In this document: positions 1-7,446 of the stretch, one piece after another
Layout of the letters: each line of letters starts with the position of its first letter
Numbering within the stretch: the stretch's first letter is position 1
Assembly: GCA_903829015.1 (NCBI GenBank)
Contig: CAIKOJ010000151.1
Coordinates: 95,136 to 159,135, forward strand
Length of the DNA stretch: 64,000 nucleotides
Direction of reading: 5' to 3'
Source of the DNA: an uncultured Bacteroidota bacterium
GTDB lineage: Bacteria; Bacteroidota; Bacteroidia; Chitinophagales; Chitinophagaceae
Translations under genes and position numbers: made by a program
The notes under the pieces: generated by a model
The model's database searches: none
Told to the model about the DNA's origin: nothing
What the model saw: the letters and a program-made list of their open reading frames with translations, nothing else

Positions 1-565
1 ACCCACGCGGCTTTCATTGGGCGAAGTAGAGATTGGTGTAAACTATGCACTGATCGTATCTACCAATGCTGGGCTTTGGGCATATAATATTGGTGACACT
101 GTGAGGTTCGTTAGTAAGAACCCTTACCGGTTAGTTGTTACCGGAAGGGTAAAGCATTTTATATCTGCTTTCGGTGAACATGTGATAGGTGAAGAAGTAG
201 AGCATGCACTTAATTGTGCCTCTGCTGATGCCGGGCTGCAAACGATAGAATTTACTGTAGCACCAGCCATCCAAGTTTCGGAAGGACTACCCTACCATGA
301 ATGGTTCATAGAGTTTGAAACACCTCCACAAGACCTGAAAAATTTTGCGGCTCTGGTTAACAAATATCTGCAGGACAAAAACATCTACTACAACGACCTC
401 ATTACCGGCAACATACTCGAAACTCTGAAAATAAGAGTGATGAAAAAGAACTCTTTTATCGAGTACATGAAATCAATTGGCAAACTGGGTGGACAGAACA
501 AAGTGCCCAGACTGAGTAATGATCGTAAAATTGCCGATGCCTTACAGCCCTGGATAGATTACTAG
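1..565 (+). CDS. GH3 auxin-responsive promoter family protein, C-terminal part (5' end outside window)
   Basis: C-terminal 187 or so residues of a GH3-family protein, an adenylate-forming (ANL-fold) enzyme family known from plant acyl-acid amido synthetases and common in Bacteroidota with unknown substrate. The frame is open from base 2 and reads LSLGEVEIG into the window, so the true start lies upstream; the TTG at 17 is internal. 'STNAGLWAYNIGDTVRF' and 'VTGRVKHFISAFGEHV' match the conserved adenylate-domain hinge region. Convergent with the mgtC-like gene, whose stop is 8 bases away. Family assignment is firm; the reaction in this organism is unknown. Confidence 0.85.
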   Translation, partial: PTRLSLGEVEIGVNYALIVSTNAGLWAYNIGDTVRFVSKNPYRLVVTGRVKHFISAFGEHVIGEEVEHALNCASADAGLQTIEFTVAPAIQVSEGLPYHEWFIEFETPPQDLKNFAALVNKYLQDKNIYYNDLITGNILETLKIRVMKKNSFIEYMKSIGKLGGQNKVPRLSNDRKIADALQPWIDY

Positions 566-572
566 TCGCAAC

Positions 573-1211
573 CTAGAATCCAAATTCCGTTACCGAAACA
601 TCATCTAGTATATGGTTGATGAATTCGTGATGGTTCTTCTCGTTGCCTTTTACTACCCAGGTACCGGTAATTGTATTGCCATTTTTCAATTGGGCGCGGC
701 TTTTCACATTCAGGCTGTATTGTTTCATCAACAACTCATATTTATTGTGCTCTTTATTGTTATAGCCATACATGATCTTGTAGGTACGCAGCTGATTGTA
801 CCGTTCCAGAAAACGGTCGAAGAATGAAAAAAGGAACAAAACTGAAACGACCAGTACACCCCCCAATATGGACGCAAAGTAATAGCCGCAGCCTATGCCC
901 ATACCCAGTGCCGCTGACAACCATATAGATGCTGCAGTGGTAATACCATTGACCCTGTTGTTGTCACTTCTGAAAATAACACCGGCACCCAAAAAACCAA
1001 TACCTACCACCACATTTGATGCTATCCTGTCGGGGTTGTTAAGTCCGCCTATAAATTTTGAAAACACCGTGAATAATGTGGCACCCAGGCAGATAAGTAT
1101 AATGGTTCTGAATCCGGCAGATTTGCTTCTGAGTTCACGCTCAATGCCCACCGCACCACCAATGACGATTGACAACAACAGTTTCAAAATCAATTCGTGA
1201 TCCAGTTCCAT
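573..1211 (-). CDS. MgtC/SapB family inner-membrane protein
   Basis: 212-residue protein of the MgtC/SapB family, linked in other bacteria to growth at low magnesium and to modulation of ATP synthase or transporters. The N-terminal half shows four to five hydrophobic helices with family signatures 'GGAVGIERELRSKSAGFRT' and 'VGIGFLGAGVIF' followed by 'VNGITTAASIWLSAALGMG'. The C-terminal ~70 residues form a soluble ACT-like tail, as in longer MgtC homologues. Start at ATG 1211 places the conserved first helix correctly. It stands alone between convergent and codirectional neighbours; no Mg-responsive leader could be recognised upstream. Confidence 0.9.
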   Translation of the reverse strand: MELDHELILKLLLSIVIGGAVGIERELRSKSAGFRTIILICLGATLFTVFSKFIGGLNNPDRIASNVVVGIGFLGAGVIFRSDNNRVNGITTAASIWLSAALGMGIGCGYYFASILGGVLVVSVLFLFSFFDRFLERYNQLRTYKIMYGYNNKEHNKYELLMKQYSLNVKSRAQLKNGNTITGTWVVKGNEKNHHEFINHILDDVSVTEFGF

Positions 1212-1259
1212 TCGATTTCAATTGATAATAGTAAATGTACGAAAAGCGACGCATGCAAG

Positions 1260-3116
1260 TTAATAGTTGTTCAGCTGCACCAGATCAGGAGCGGCGATAA
1301 AGTTGCTTGAGTAACGATATTTTATGTTTGCATTGACAATGACTTTAAATCCGCGCATATCCTCGGGGGCCACCGGAAAGAAATAAGCTCTCAGCTCGAT
1401 TGTCTCAAATATCAAGTGCTCGTTCCTTGCCCTTACACCGCCGCCTACACTCGTGTAAAATGAAGATTTTGAGAATGAGCCATGCTCAGGTGTGAGTAAA
1501 GACATATCTATGTAAGGAAATGGCGCAAACTGAAATCCAAGTATTTTGAACCGAAGAAAAAATTCCGTTTCAAGTTGCAGACTTATGCGTTGCCCCCCAT
1601 ATGCCGAATCAGATAAAAATCCTCTAAGGCCGTAAAAATTATTAATAGCGAGCGGTGCCGTTGTTACCCTGTTATGTAGCTGCGTGTAACTGGCATTCAC
1701 GTATTGCCTGATCTTGGTACTGTTCCAGAAGTGTATACGACTGAACAGAATGGCACCGAGCAGAAAACCGCCGTCCTGAATTTTGTTGTCATAAAGGAAT
1801 CCGCCGGTGCGTAGATAGGCTTCGATAAAATCTCCTTTTGGGGTGGCTATATATTTTGTAGCGTTTAGACCAGCGTATACCCGCTCCAGATTGAGTTGTT
1901 TGTGCCAACCTGCCGTTACAGATACTTTATAACCATAAGGAAGATCTTCTGTGGTACCGAAACCATATACGTACTGTGTTTTATAATAGTCTTGTCGGAA
2001 CAAGGTGACCTGGGCCAGCAATGCCTGCGAGCTGTTATATATCGGATTGAATCTGTTGTTCACCTGAAAGGGTATCTTGGTAAAAAACCGATCATAATAC
2101 CTTAGTGCCACAAACTTCCTGTCGCGTTTAGTATTAATTTCTGCTGTTATTTTTCTAATGCCCAGATTATAGCCAGCCCACAGATCGAACATGTTGTATT
2201 TGTACTCGAATATGTTTGAGTCGGGCGTATTGTACGCGTTATGTGATTCATTGTGACTGATGGTGAGCCCCCCTGCAAATCTGGAATATGGCGAGGTAAG
2301 GCGTCTGTTCAACGAGACATACTCGGTTTCTTGTTCTTCCCGAGTATACTCGCTTTTGTTCATTACGCTGTAGCCTGCTGTGCCATCTATAAATGAGTGC
2401 GCAATGTTTGTTTTACGGTACAAAGCACCGTACCCAAAATTGGGGCTGCGGTTATAGTCGTATAGCCCAGAAATTTCAACCCGCTGCCCCATACCTACAA
2501 AATTGGCATCATACAGATTGAGGTTAATGTGGTTGAGGCCGTCTGAAGCACCACCGCCGCCAATACTAAACAGGTCTTTGGTATAAACGGTCACATCCAC
2601 AGAATCGGGAAATCCCGGTACCTCATCTACAAGTATCCTCGCATCCTGAATAAACTCCAACGAACGAATATGCCGTTCATTATCGGCTACCTTATAAGCG
2701 TTAAGAGGTGAATTTTCTTCAATGAACAGGTTATTTCTGACCACGAACTTGCGTGTAGTGTGATGTAGATGGCCACCAAATCTGGCTGCCCAGCTGGTTT
2801 CACGCCGGCTTGTATCATAAAACGATCGGTTGAATCCGTAGGGCTCAATATTTATATGCCTGATGATCTTGCCCTGATAAGGGAGATAGGGATCTTCACT
2901 TTTACCGTTTAGGTAACTTTCATCTGTACTGGCATCGGGAGTACGGGTTACAGAATTCACCGCCTGCTGAAAAATATTGTTTACAAACTTGTTTTGCGTG
3001 AAATGTAGTTTCTTGAGGTCGAGAGTATCTGGCAGCTTGACTTCCTGGGCATGAAGCACCCCGGCGGCAAAACCGAATAAAAAAACGAATAATATGACTC
3101 TAGCGGGTTGCTGCAA
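1260..3116 (-). CDS. Outer-membrane beta-barrel protein with POTRA-like N-terminus (BamA/Omp85-like)
   Basis: 618-residue protein with a signal peptide (residues ~1-23, ending 'AGVLHA'). Residues ~80-180 look like a POTRA-type module ('IIRHINIEPYGFN', 'SLEFIQDARILV', 'VDVTVYTKDLFSI'), followed by ~430 residues rich in alternating polar/aromatic strands expected of a surrface beta-barrel. The overall plan resembles Omp85-superfamily proteins that pair few POTRA domains with a barrel; no catalytic motif is seen. It may insert or transport an envelope component, but that is inference. The final residue is not aromatic in the classic BAM signal way (ends 'VQLNNY', with Tyr last). Monocistronic. 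Confidence 0.6.
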   Translation of the reverse strand: MQQPARVILFVFLFGFAAGVLHAQEVKLPDTLDLKKLHFTQNKFVNNIFQQAVNSVTRTPDASTDESYLNGKSEDPYLPYQGKIIRHINIEPYGFNRSFYDTSRRETSWAARFGGHLHHTTRKFVVRNNLFIEENSPLNAYKVADNERHIRSLEFIQDARILVDEVPGFPDSVDVTVYTKDLFSIGGGGASDGLNHINLNLYDANFVGMGQRVEISGLYDYNRSPNFGYGALYRKTNIAHSFIDGTAGYSVMNKSEYTREEQETEYVSLNRRLTSPYSRFAGGLTISHNESHNAYNTPDSNIFEYKYNMFDLWAGYNLGIRKITAEINTKRDRKFVALRYYDRFFTKIPFQVNNRFNPIYNSSQALLAQVTLFRQDYYKTQYVYGFGTTEDLPYGYKVSVTAGWHKQLNLERVYAGLNATKYIATPKGDFIEAYLRTGGFLYDNKIQDGGFLLGAILFSRIHFWNSTKIRQYVNASYTQLHNRVTTAPLAINNFYGLRGFLSDSAYGGQRISLQLETEFFLRFKILGFQFAPFPYIDMSLLTPEHGSFSKSSFYTSVGGGVRARNEHLIFETIELRAYFFPVAPEDMRGFKVIVNANIKYRYSSNFIAAPDLVQLNNY

Positions 3117-3443
3117 AAAGTATTCTTTGAAACAATGATAACGAAATCAACGTAAGCTTACAATATTACAAGTAAACAACAGCAAAAACCATGCGCAACT
3201 ACACAATGTAGCTGAAGACATGGATTTTAACTTTCCAGAAAATAAATACAAATCCTAAATCCAGGGTTCGGTGGGCGATGCACTTCACGGGAGTTTGATG
3301 GGCAATGCCCACCTCTATGAGACTTTGCCCTTTCAGGGCGGTCCATGATGATGTTTGTATTTTTATGCATTTGATGGGACATATAATAGTTATTTTGGAA
3401 AAGTTTCCGATTCGTTAATTTCTCGTTATTTTGGGGAGGATTT
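3117..3443. other. Intergenic region between divergent genes, with palindromic repeat elements
   Basis: No gene is seen in this 327-base stretch. It must hold the promoters of the divergent barrel-protein and GHL10 genes. Two palindromic pieces stand out: GGTGGGCGATGC at 3270-3281 against GCAATGCCCACC at 3302-3313, and GCCCT-TTC-AGGGC at 3327-3339. They look like remnants of a dispersed repeat rather than a terminator, since no T-run follows and both flanking genes point away. Confidence 0.5.
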
Positions 3444-4937
3444 ATGAGGCGTTTTAGTTTACTTTTTTTATTAGGTTTTTTAATTGCAGGCTCAACTTTT
3501 GGTCAGACACCCAAGCGTGAGTTTCGTGGAGCGTGGATTGCATCGGTGGCTAATATTGACTGGCCCTCGAAACCCGGCCTGCCTGCAATAGAGCAGCAAC
3601 AGCAGTTCGTGCAACTTTTAGACAAACTGAAAGCGCTTGGCTGCAATGCGGTGATTGTGCAAATACGCCCGGTATGCGATGCATTTTATAATTCTAAAAT
3701 AGAACCATGGAGCCGCTATCTTACTGGCAGACAGGGTGAGCCACCGTTCCCATATTACGACCCGCTTATTTTTATGGTGGACGAGGCTCATAAGCGCAAC
3801 ATGGAGTTTCATGCGTGGTTTAATCCATACCGTGCACTTATGGACAGCAAGGTTAACAACAATCCGCCGTCTCATATTACCCGCAGGCACCCAGAGTGGA
3901 CCATCAGCTACGGCGGCAAAACCTACCTTGACCCGGGCATACCCGAAGTGCGTGAATATGTAATAGGTGTGATCAGCGACGTAGTGAAACGCTATGACAT
4001 TGATGCAGTGCATCTGGACGATTACTTCTATCCGTACCGCGTGCCGGGCAAGCCATTTGGCGATGCAAAAACATACTCCCGTTTTGGCAACGGCAAATCG
4101 CTGGATGACTGGCGGAGGGAGAATGTAAGCCTCTTCATATCATTGCTCAATACCAGCATCAAGCAGATAAAGCCAACGATGAAACTCGGCATTAGCCCGT
4201 TTGGTGTGTGGCGCAACAAAAGCAAAGACCCTGAAGGCTCTGATACCCATGGCGGCCAGACCAACTACGACGACCTGTATGCCGATGTGCTGCTGTGGAT
4301 GCAGAAAGGCTGGATAGACTATCTGATGCCACAACTTTATTGGGAGCACAACCACCACGCAGCATCCTTTAACACACTTATGCCCTGGTGGTACGGCCAC
4401 TGCTACAAGCGGCATATGTACTACGGCTTGGGCCTGTACCGTATGACGGATGCACGCAAAGGCCCCTGGACCAGCGCACACGAACTACTTTGGCAGCTGC
4501 GCGATATAAGGGAGCAATGCCCCAATACCGGCTACTGCTTTTACAGTGCAACCTGTTTTGACAAAATACGCGGCCCGATAAAAGACAGCATACAAAACAG
4601 CTATGCAAAATACCCCGCACTGGTGCCGCCTATGGTATGGCTGGACAGTGTAGCTCCTGTGGCACCTGTTCTAAGCATTACCACAAATAGTGAGGGTGCT
4701 GAACTGAGCTGGAAAGAACAAAACCCTACTAAGGAAACACTACGTTATGTTGTATACCGATTTACCAACAATGAGCGCGTGAACCTGGACCGCAATGACC
4801 GGATCATATCTATACAACATACCACCGAATTCAAAGACACTGATATGCGGCACCGCGGCCACTGCACTTATGTAGTTACCGCTCTGGACAGAATGTGGAA
4901 TGAGAGCAAGGCGAGTAATATGGTGTCGGGGAATTAG
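3444..4937 (+). CDS. Glycoside hydrolase-like family 10 (GHL10/DUF187) secreted protein
   Basis: 497-residue secreted protein. Residues 1-20 form a signal peptide ('LLFLLGFLIAGSTFGQ'). Residues ~25-330 are a GHL10 (DUF187, YngK-like) TIM barrel with 'EFRGAWIASVANIDWPS', 'VIVQIRPVCDAFY', 'AHKRNMEFHAWFNPYRA', 'DAVHLDDYFYPY' (candidate acidic catalytic residues in LDDYFY) and 'GISPFGVWRN'. Residues ~400-495 form a fibronectin type III-like domain ('PVAPVLSITT...ELSWKE'). Family members are thought to cleave cell-envelope or mucin-like glycans; the substrate here is unknown. ATG at 3444 follows a GGAGGA stretch, a rather good Shine-Dalgarno for this phylum. Confidence 0.87.
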   Translation: MRRFSLLFLLGFLIAGSTFGQTPKREFRGAWIASVANIDWPSKPGLPAIEQQQQFVQLLDKLKALGCNAVIVQIRPVCDAFYNSKIEPWSRYLTGRQGEPPFPYYDPLIFMVDEAHKRNMEFHAWFNPYRALMDSKVNNNPPSHITRRHPEWTISYGGKTYLDPGIPEVREYVIGVISDVVKRYDIDAVHLDDYFYPYRVPGKPFGDAKTYSRFGNGKSLDDWRRENVSLFISLLNTSIKQIKPTMKLGISPFGVWRNKSKDPEGSDTHGGQTNYDDLYADVLLWMQKGWIDYLMPQLYWEHNHHAASFNTLMPWWYGHCYKRHMYYGLGLYRMTDARKGPWTSAHELLWQLRDIREQCPNTGYCFYSATCFDKIRGPIKDSIQNSYAKYPALVPPMVWLDSVAPVAPVLSITTNSEGAELSWKEQNPTKETLRYVVYRFTNNERVNLDRNDRIISIQHTTEFKDTDMRHRGHCTYVVTALDRMWNESKASNMVSGN

Positions 4938-4972
4938 TAGTTAGTAATTAGTAGATAGTACTTAGTAGATAG
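4934..4972. repeat. Short degenerate TTAGTAG tandem repeat
   Basis: About 39 bases just after the GHL10 stop consist of TTAGTAG / TTAGTAA / TTAGTAGA-like units repeated four to five times. It is simple-sequence DNA without coding potential. It may form a weak boundary after the gene, but no hairpin is apparent. Confidence 0.6.
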
Positions 4973-5054
4973 GCGGGAGGCTATTGCAGAAAGTAGCAAG
5001 TGGTACGTACTTTGTTTAAAGTTTGGTTGATGAAGTTTTGAGCGTTGCCGGGAG

Positions 5055-5198
5055 ACCTCTCCCGAGCAGCGCTCTTTCACTTGCGTTCACTCCAAAGGAG
5101 AGGTGAAGCAAAGCAGCCCTGCGAGCGTGAGGAAAAGGGTGATGTCTTTCCTGAGTTACGCTCGTTGACTTGCGTTCACTCCAAAGAGAGGAGAAGCA
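5055..5198. repeat. Palindromic intergenic repeat, two diverged copies
   Basis: Copy one spans about 5055-5110: arms ACCTCTCC (5055-5062) and GGAGAGGT (5097-5104) enclose CACTTGCGTTCACTCCAAAG. Copy two spans about 5148-5198 and repeats ACTTGCGTTCACTCCAAAG from 5168, with eroded arms. The copies are offset by 89 bases. The whole 4938-5334 gap contains no convincing gene. Structure suggests a REP- or MITE-like element; whether other copies exist in the genome cannot be seen here. Confidence 0.6.
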
Positions 5199-5334
5199 CA
5201 ACAGAACTGAGTTAGGCAGCAAGCGCGAAGCAATAATCAGCTTGGGGACACAGTGATGTTGCGACAAAACTCCTGAAATCTGTCTGCATTTTTAAATACC
5301 CCATCGTTACCTTTATCTTCAAAAAAAAAATTGC

Positions 5335-6129
5335 ATGAAAAATTTTGTCGCCATATGCGTGCTCTTTTTAGTGAGTGCAGCTGCCTTTTGCCAGGGTACA
5401 GATACTTTTGAAGTTCGTTTTGCCAAGCGGGTAATCAGCTTAAGCAAAGCTCATGAAGCCTATCTGGATAAGCTGATCAAGACCGGCAAAATAAAACCCG
5501 GACAGCAGTTGATGTTGCTGGGCTATGCCGACTACCGCGGTACACCTGAACACAACGATACAGTATCTGCCGAGCGCGCCGGCAGTGTGCAGGCCTACTT
5601 GTTGTCTAAAGGGTTTAGCAAAAGTGATATAACCATGTGCGCGGGAAAGGGTCAGATACAACGCCCCGGTATGACTGGCGTGAATGGATATGCTCCAGAT
5701 AGGAAAGTGCAGATAATAACGCAGGGGACTACCAAGATGGATATCAAAGAACTAAAGGTGAATGAGACAGTGAACCTGAAAAATATTTTCTTTGAAGGTG
5801 GCCTTCCCGACATTACTATGGCATCGATGCCGGAGCTGGAAAACCTGCTGAATTTTTTGAACGAGAACAAAAAAGTGACCTTGCAGATTGAAGGGCATGT
5901 ATGCTGCAAGGGAATCACCACTGTAAATGAAGGCCCGTATAACAACGACCAGAAGTTATCTGAACTGCGGGCAAAAGCCATACAAGACTATCTGGCCGCT
6001 AAAGGCATAAGCAAACAAAGAATGAAATATGTGGGTTACGGCACAACAAAACCTTTGATCTACCCAGCCACCACAGAAGCACAGCAGGCTCAAAACCGCA
6101 GGGTGGAGATCAGGATTCTGAGCAAGTAG
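5335..6129 (+). CDS. Secreted protein with two tandem OmpA-like peptidoglycan-binding domains
   Basis: 264 residues: signal peptide (1-19, 'VLFLVSAAAFCQ'), first OmpA-like domain at ~25-125 ('LLGYADYRGTPEHNDTVSAE', 'GFSKSDITMCAGKG', 'GYAPDRKVQI') and second at ~145-262 ('LQIEGHVCCKG', 'LSELRAKAIQDYLAAKGI', 'AQNRRVEIRIL'). Each keeps the Asp/Arg pattern used to hold diaminopimelate in OmpA (NDTxxAxRA and NRRVEI). It has no barrel or lipobox, so it is probably a free periplasmic peptidoglycan-binding protein. The second domain has an unusual CC pair ('VCCKG'). Preceded by TTACCTTTATC, resembling a -7 element. Confidence 0.8.
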   Translation: MKNFVAICVLFLVSAAAFCQGTDTFEVRFAKRVISLSKAHEAYLDKLIKTGKIKPGQQLMLLGYADYRGTPEHNDTVSAERAGSVQAYLLSKGFSKSDITMCAGKGQIQRPGMTGVNGYAPDRKVQIITQGTTKMDIKELKVNETVNLKNIFFEGGLPDITMASMPELENLLNFLNENKKVTLQIEGHVCCKGITTVNEGPYNNDQKLSELRAKAIQDYLAAKGISKQRMKYVGYGTTKPLIYPATTEAQQAQNRRVEIRILSK

Positions 6130-6413
6130 TCATTTGCTTTTTAATACCCCCGTTTGTACTCAATATTACCGCTTTAGTTATATACCCGTTGCTTCTTTGC
6201 TGGCTCGAAAGGGTACTTCTCTAATGAATCAGCAGCAAAAATGAAACGGTTCTGACATTTCAGGGATTTGGAGAAACATGTGAAATATGTAACTCAAACA
6301 CTCTATTGTGTAACGGGCAACCGTGCTTATACAAGCACCTTTACATCTGCTTTAGCCGAGTACCGATCATCGGTTCTATCTGCTTAACGCTCAGTATTTT
6401 AATTCTGATAACG

Positions 6414-7445
6414 ATGCTAGAAGTAAAGAAACAAGGGGTGATATTGGAGAAAACAGATCTTGGCTTTGAGAACGAAGGTGTATTGAATCCAGCTGCTATA
6501 GATGATGGTGAATTCATTCATTTGTTTTACAGGGCTGTTAGTAAGGGCAATTTCTCGAGCATTGGCTATTGCAAATTAAAAGGACCATTGGTGGTAAAGG
6601 AGCGCCAGCATGCACCCGTGCTGGTTCCAGAGTTTCCTTATGAATCTCATGGCATTGAAGATCCCCGCATAGTGATGATCGATGATCTGTATTTCCTCAC
6701 GTACAGTGCTTATGACGGTGTAAATGCGCTTGGCGCCTTGGCTGTATCAACTGACCTTATTCATTTTGAAAAGAAAGGATTAATTGTTCCCCAGATCAGC
6801 TATGATGTTTTTTGCCACATGGCTGGGGTAAATTGTAAAATCAACGAAAAATACATCCGCTATAATGAAAACGGGAAGCTGGCGGAAAAAGAAGGCATAA
6901 AGGTGCTGATGTGGGATAAGAACGTGATCTTCTTTCCGGGTCGTATAAACGGGAAAATGTACTTCATGCATAGAATAAAGCCCGACATACAAATAGCATC
7001 GATCAACGAACTGACCGACATAACTCCAGAATTCTGGGACAAATACTTCCTGCACTTTGAGGAAAAAATACTGATGACTGCCATGTATGAGCACGAAGTA
7101 AGTTACATAGGCGGCGGTTGCCCACCTATAAAAACAAACGAAGGCTGGCTGCTTATTTATCATGGCGTACACGATACGCTTGAGGGATATGTTTACTCGG
7201 CATGTGCTTCTTTGCTGGACCTTGAAAACCCAACAAAAGAACTTGCCCGACTGCCATATCCGTTGTTTCAGCCCGATCAGCGGTGGGAGCAGATAGGTGA
7301 GGTGAGCAACGTTTGTTTCCCGACCGGAGCCATAGAGCATGACGATACACTATACATTTATTACGGTGCGGCCGATGAGCAGATAGCTTGTGCATCAGTG
7401 AGCATGAAATCATTATTAAGCGAGCTATTGATAAACAAACTGTAA
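6414..7445 (+). CDS. GH130 family glycoside phosphorylase/hydrolase
   Basis: 343 residues from ATG 6414; an upstream in-frame TTG at 6306 would add a non-conserved 36-residue hydrophobic stretch and is rejected. The fold is a five-bladed beta-propeller of GH130, whose characterised members phosphorolyse or hydrolyse beta-mannosides. Seen motifs: 'NPAAIDDGEFIHLFYRAV', 'GIEDPRIVMIDDLYFLTYSA' (GxEDPR holds the catalytic-site Asp), 'MHRIKPDIQIA' and 'GGGCPPIKTNEGWLLIYHGV'. One base separates its stop from the next gene, a glycosyltransferase fusion, so the two are co-transcribed. Substrate is inferred as a manno-oligosaccharide but not proven. Confidence 0.88.
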   Translation: MLEVKKQGVILEKTDLGFENEGVLNPAAIDDGEFIHLFYRAVSKGNFSSIGYCKLKGPLVVKERQHAPVLVPEFPYESHGIEDPRIVMIDDLYFLTYSAYDGVNALGALAVSTDLIHFEKKGLIVPQISYDVFCHMAGVNCKINEKYIRYNENGKLAEKEGIKVLMWDKNVIFFPGRINGKMYFMHRIKPDIQIASINELTDITPEFWDKYFLHFEEKILMTAMYEHEVSYIGGGCPPIKTNEGWLLIYHGVHDTLEGYVYSACASLLDLENPTKELARLPYPLFQPDQRWEQIGEVSNVCFPTGAIEHDDTLYIYYGAADEQIACASVSMKSLLSELLINKL

Positions 7446-7446
7446 A

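Noticed and set aside
5016..5267. Minus-strand 83-codon frame
   Set aside because: It covers the two palindromic repeat copies and encodes no recognisable protein.
6306..6413. Upstream TTG extension of the GH130 gene with a hydrophobic N-terminus
   Set aside because: GH130 proteins are cytoplasmic or have clear signals; family similarity starts at ATG 6414.
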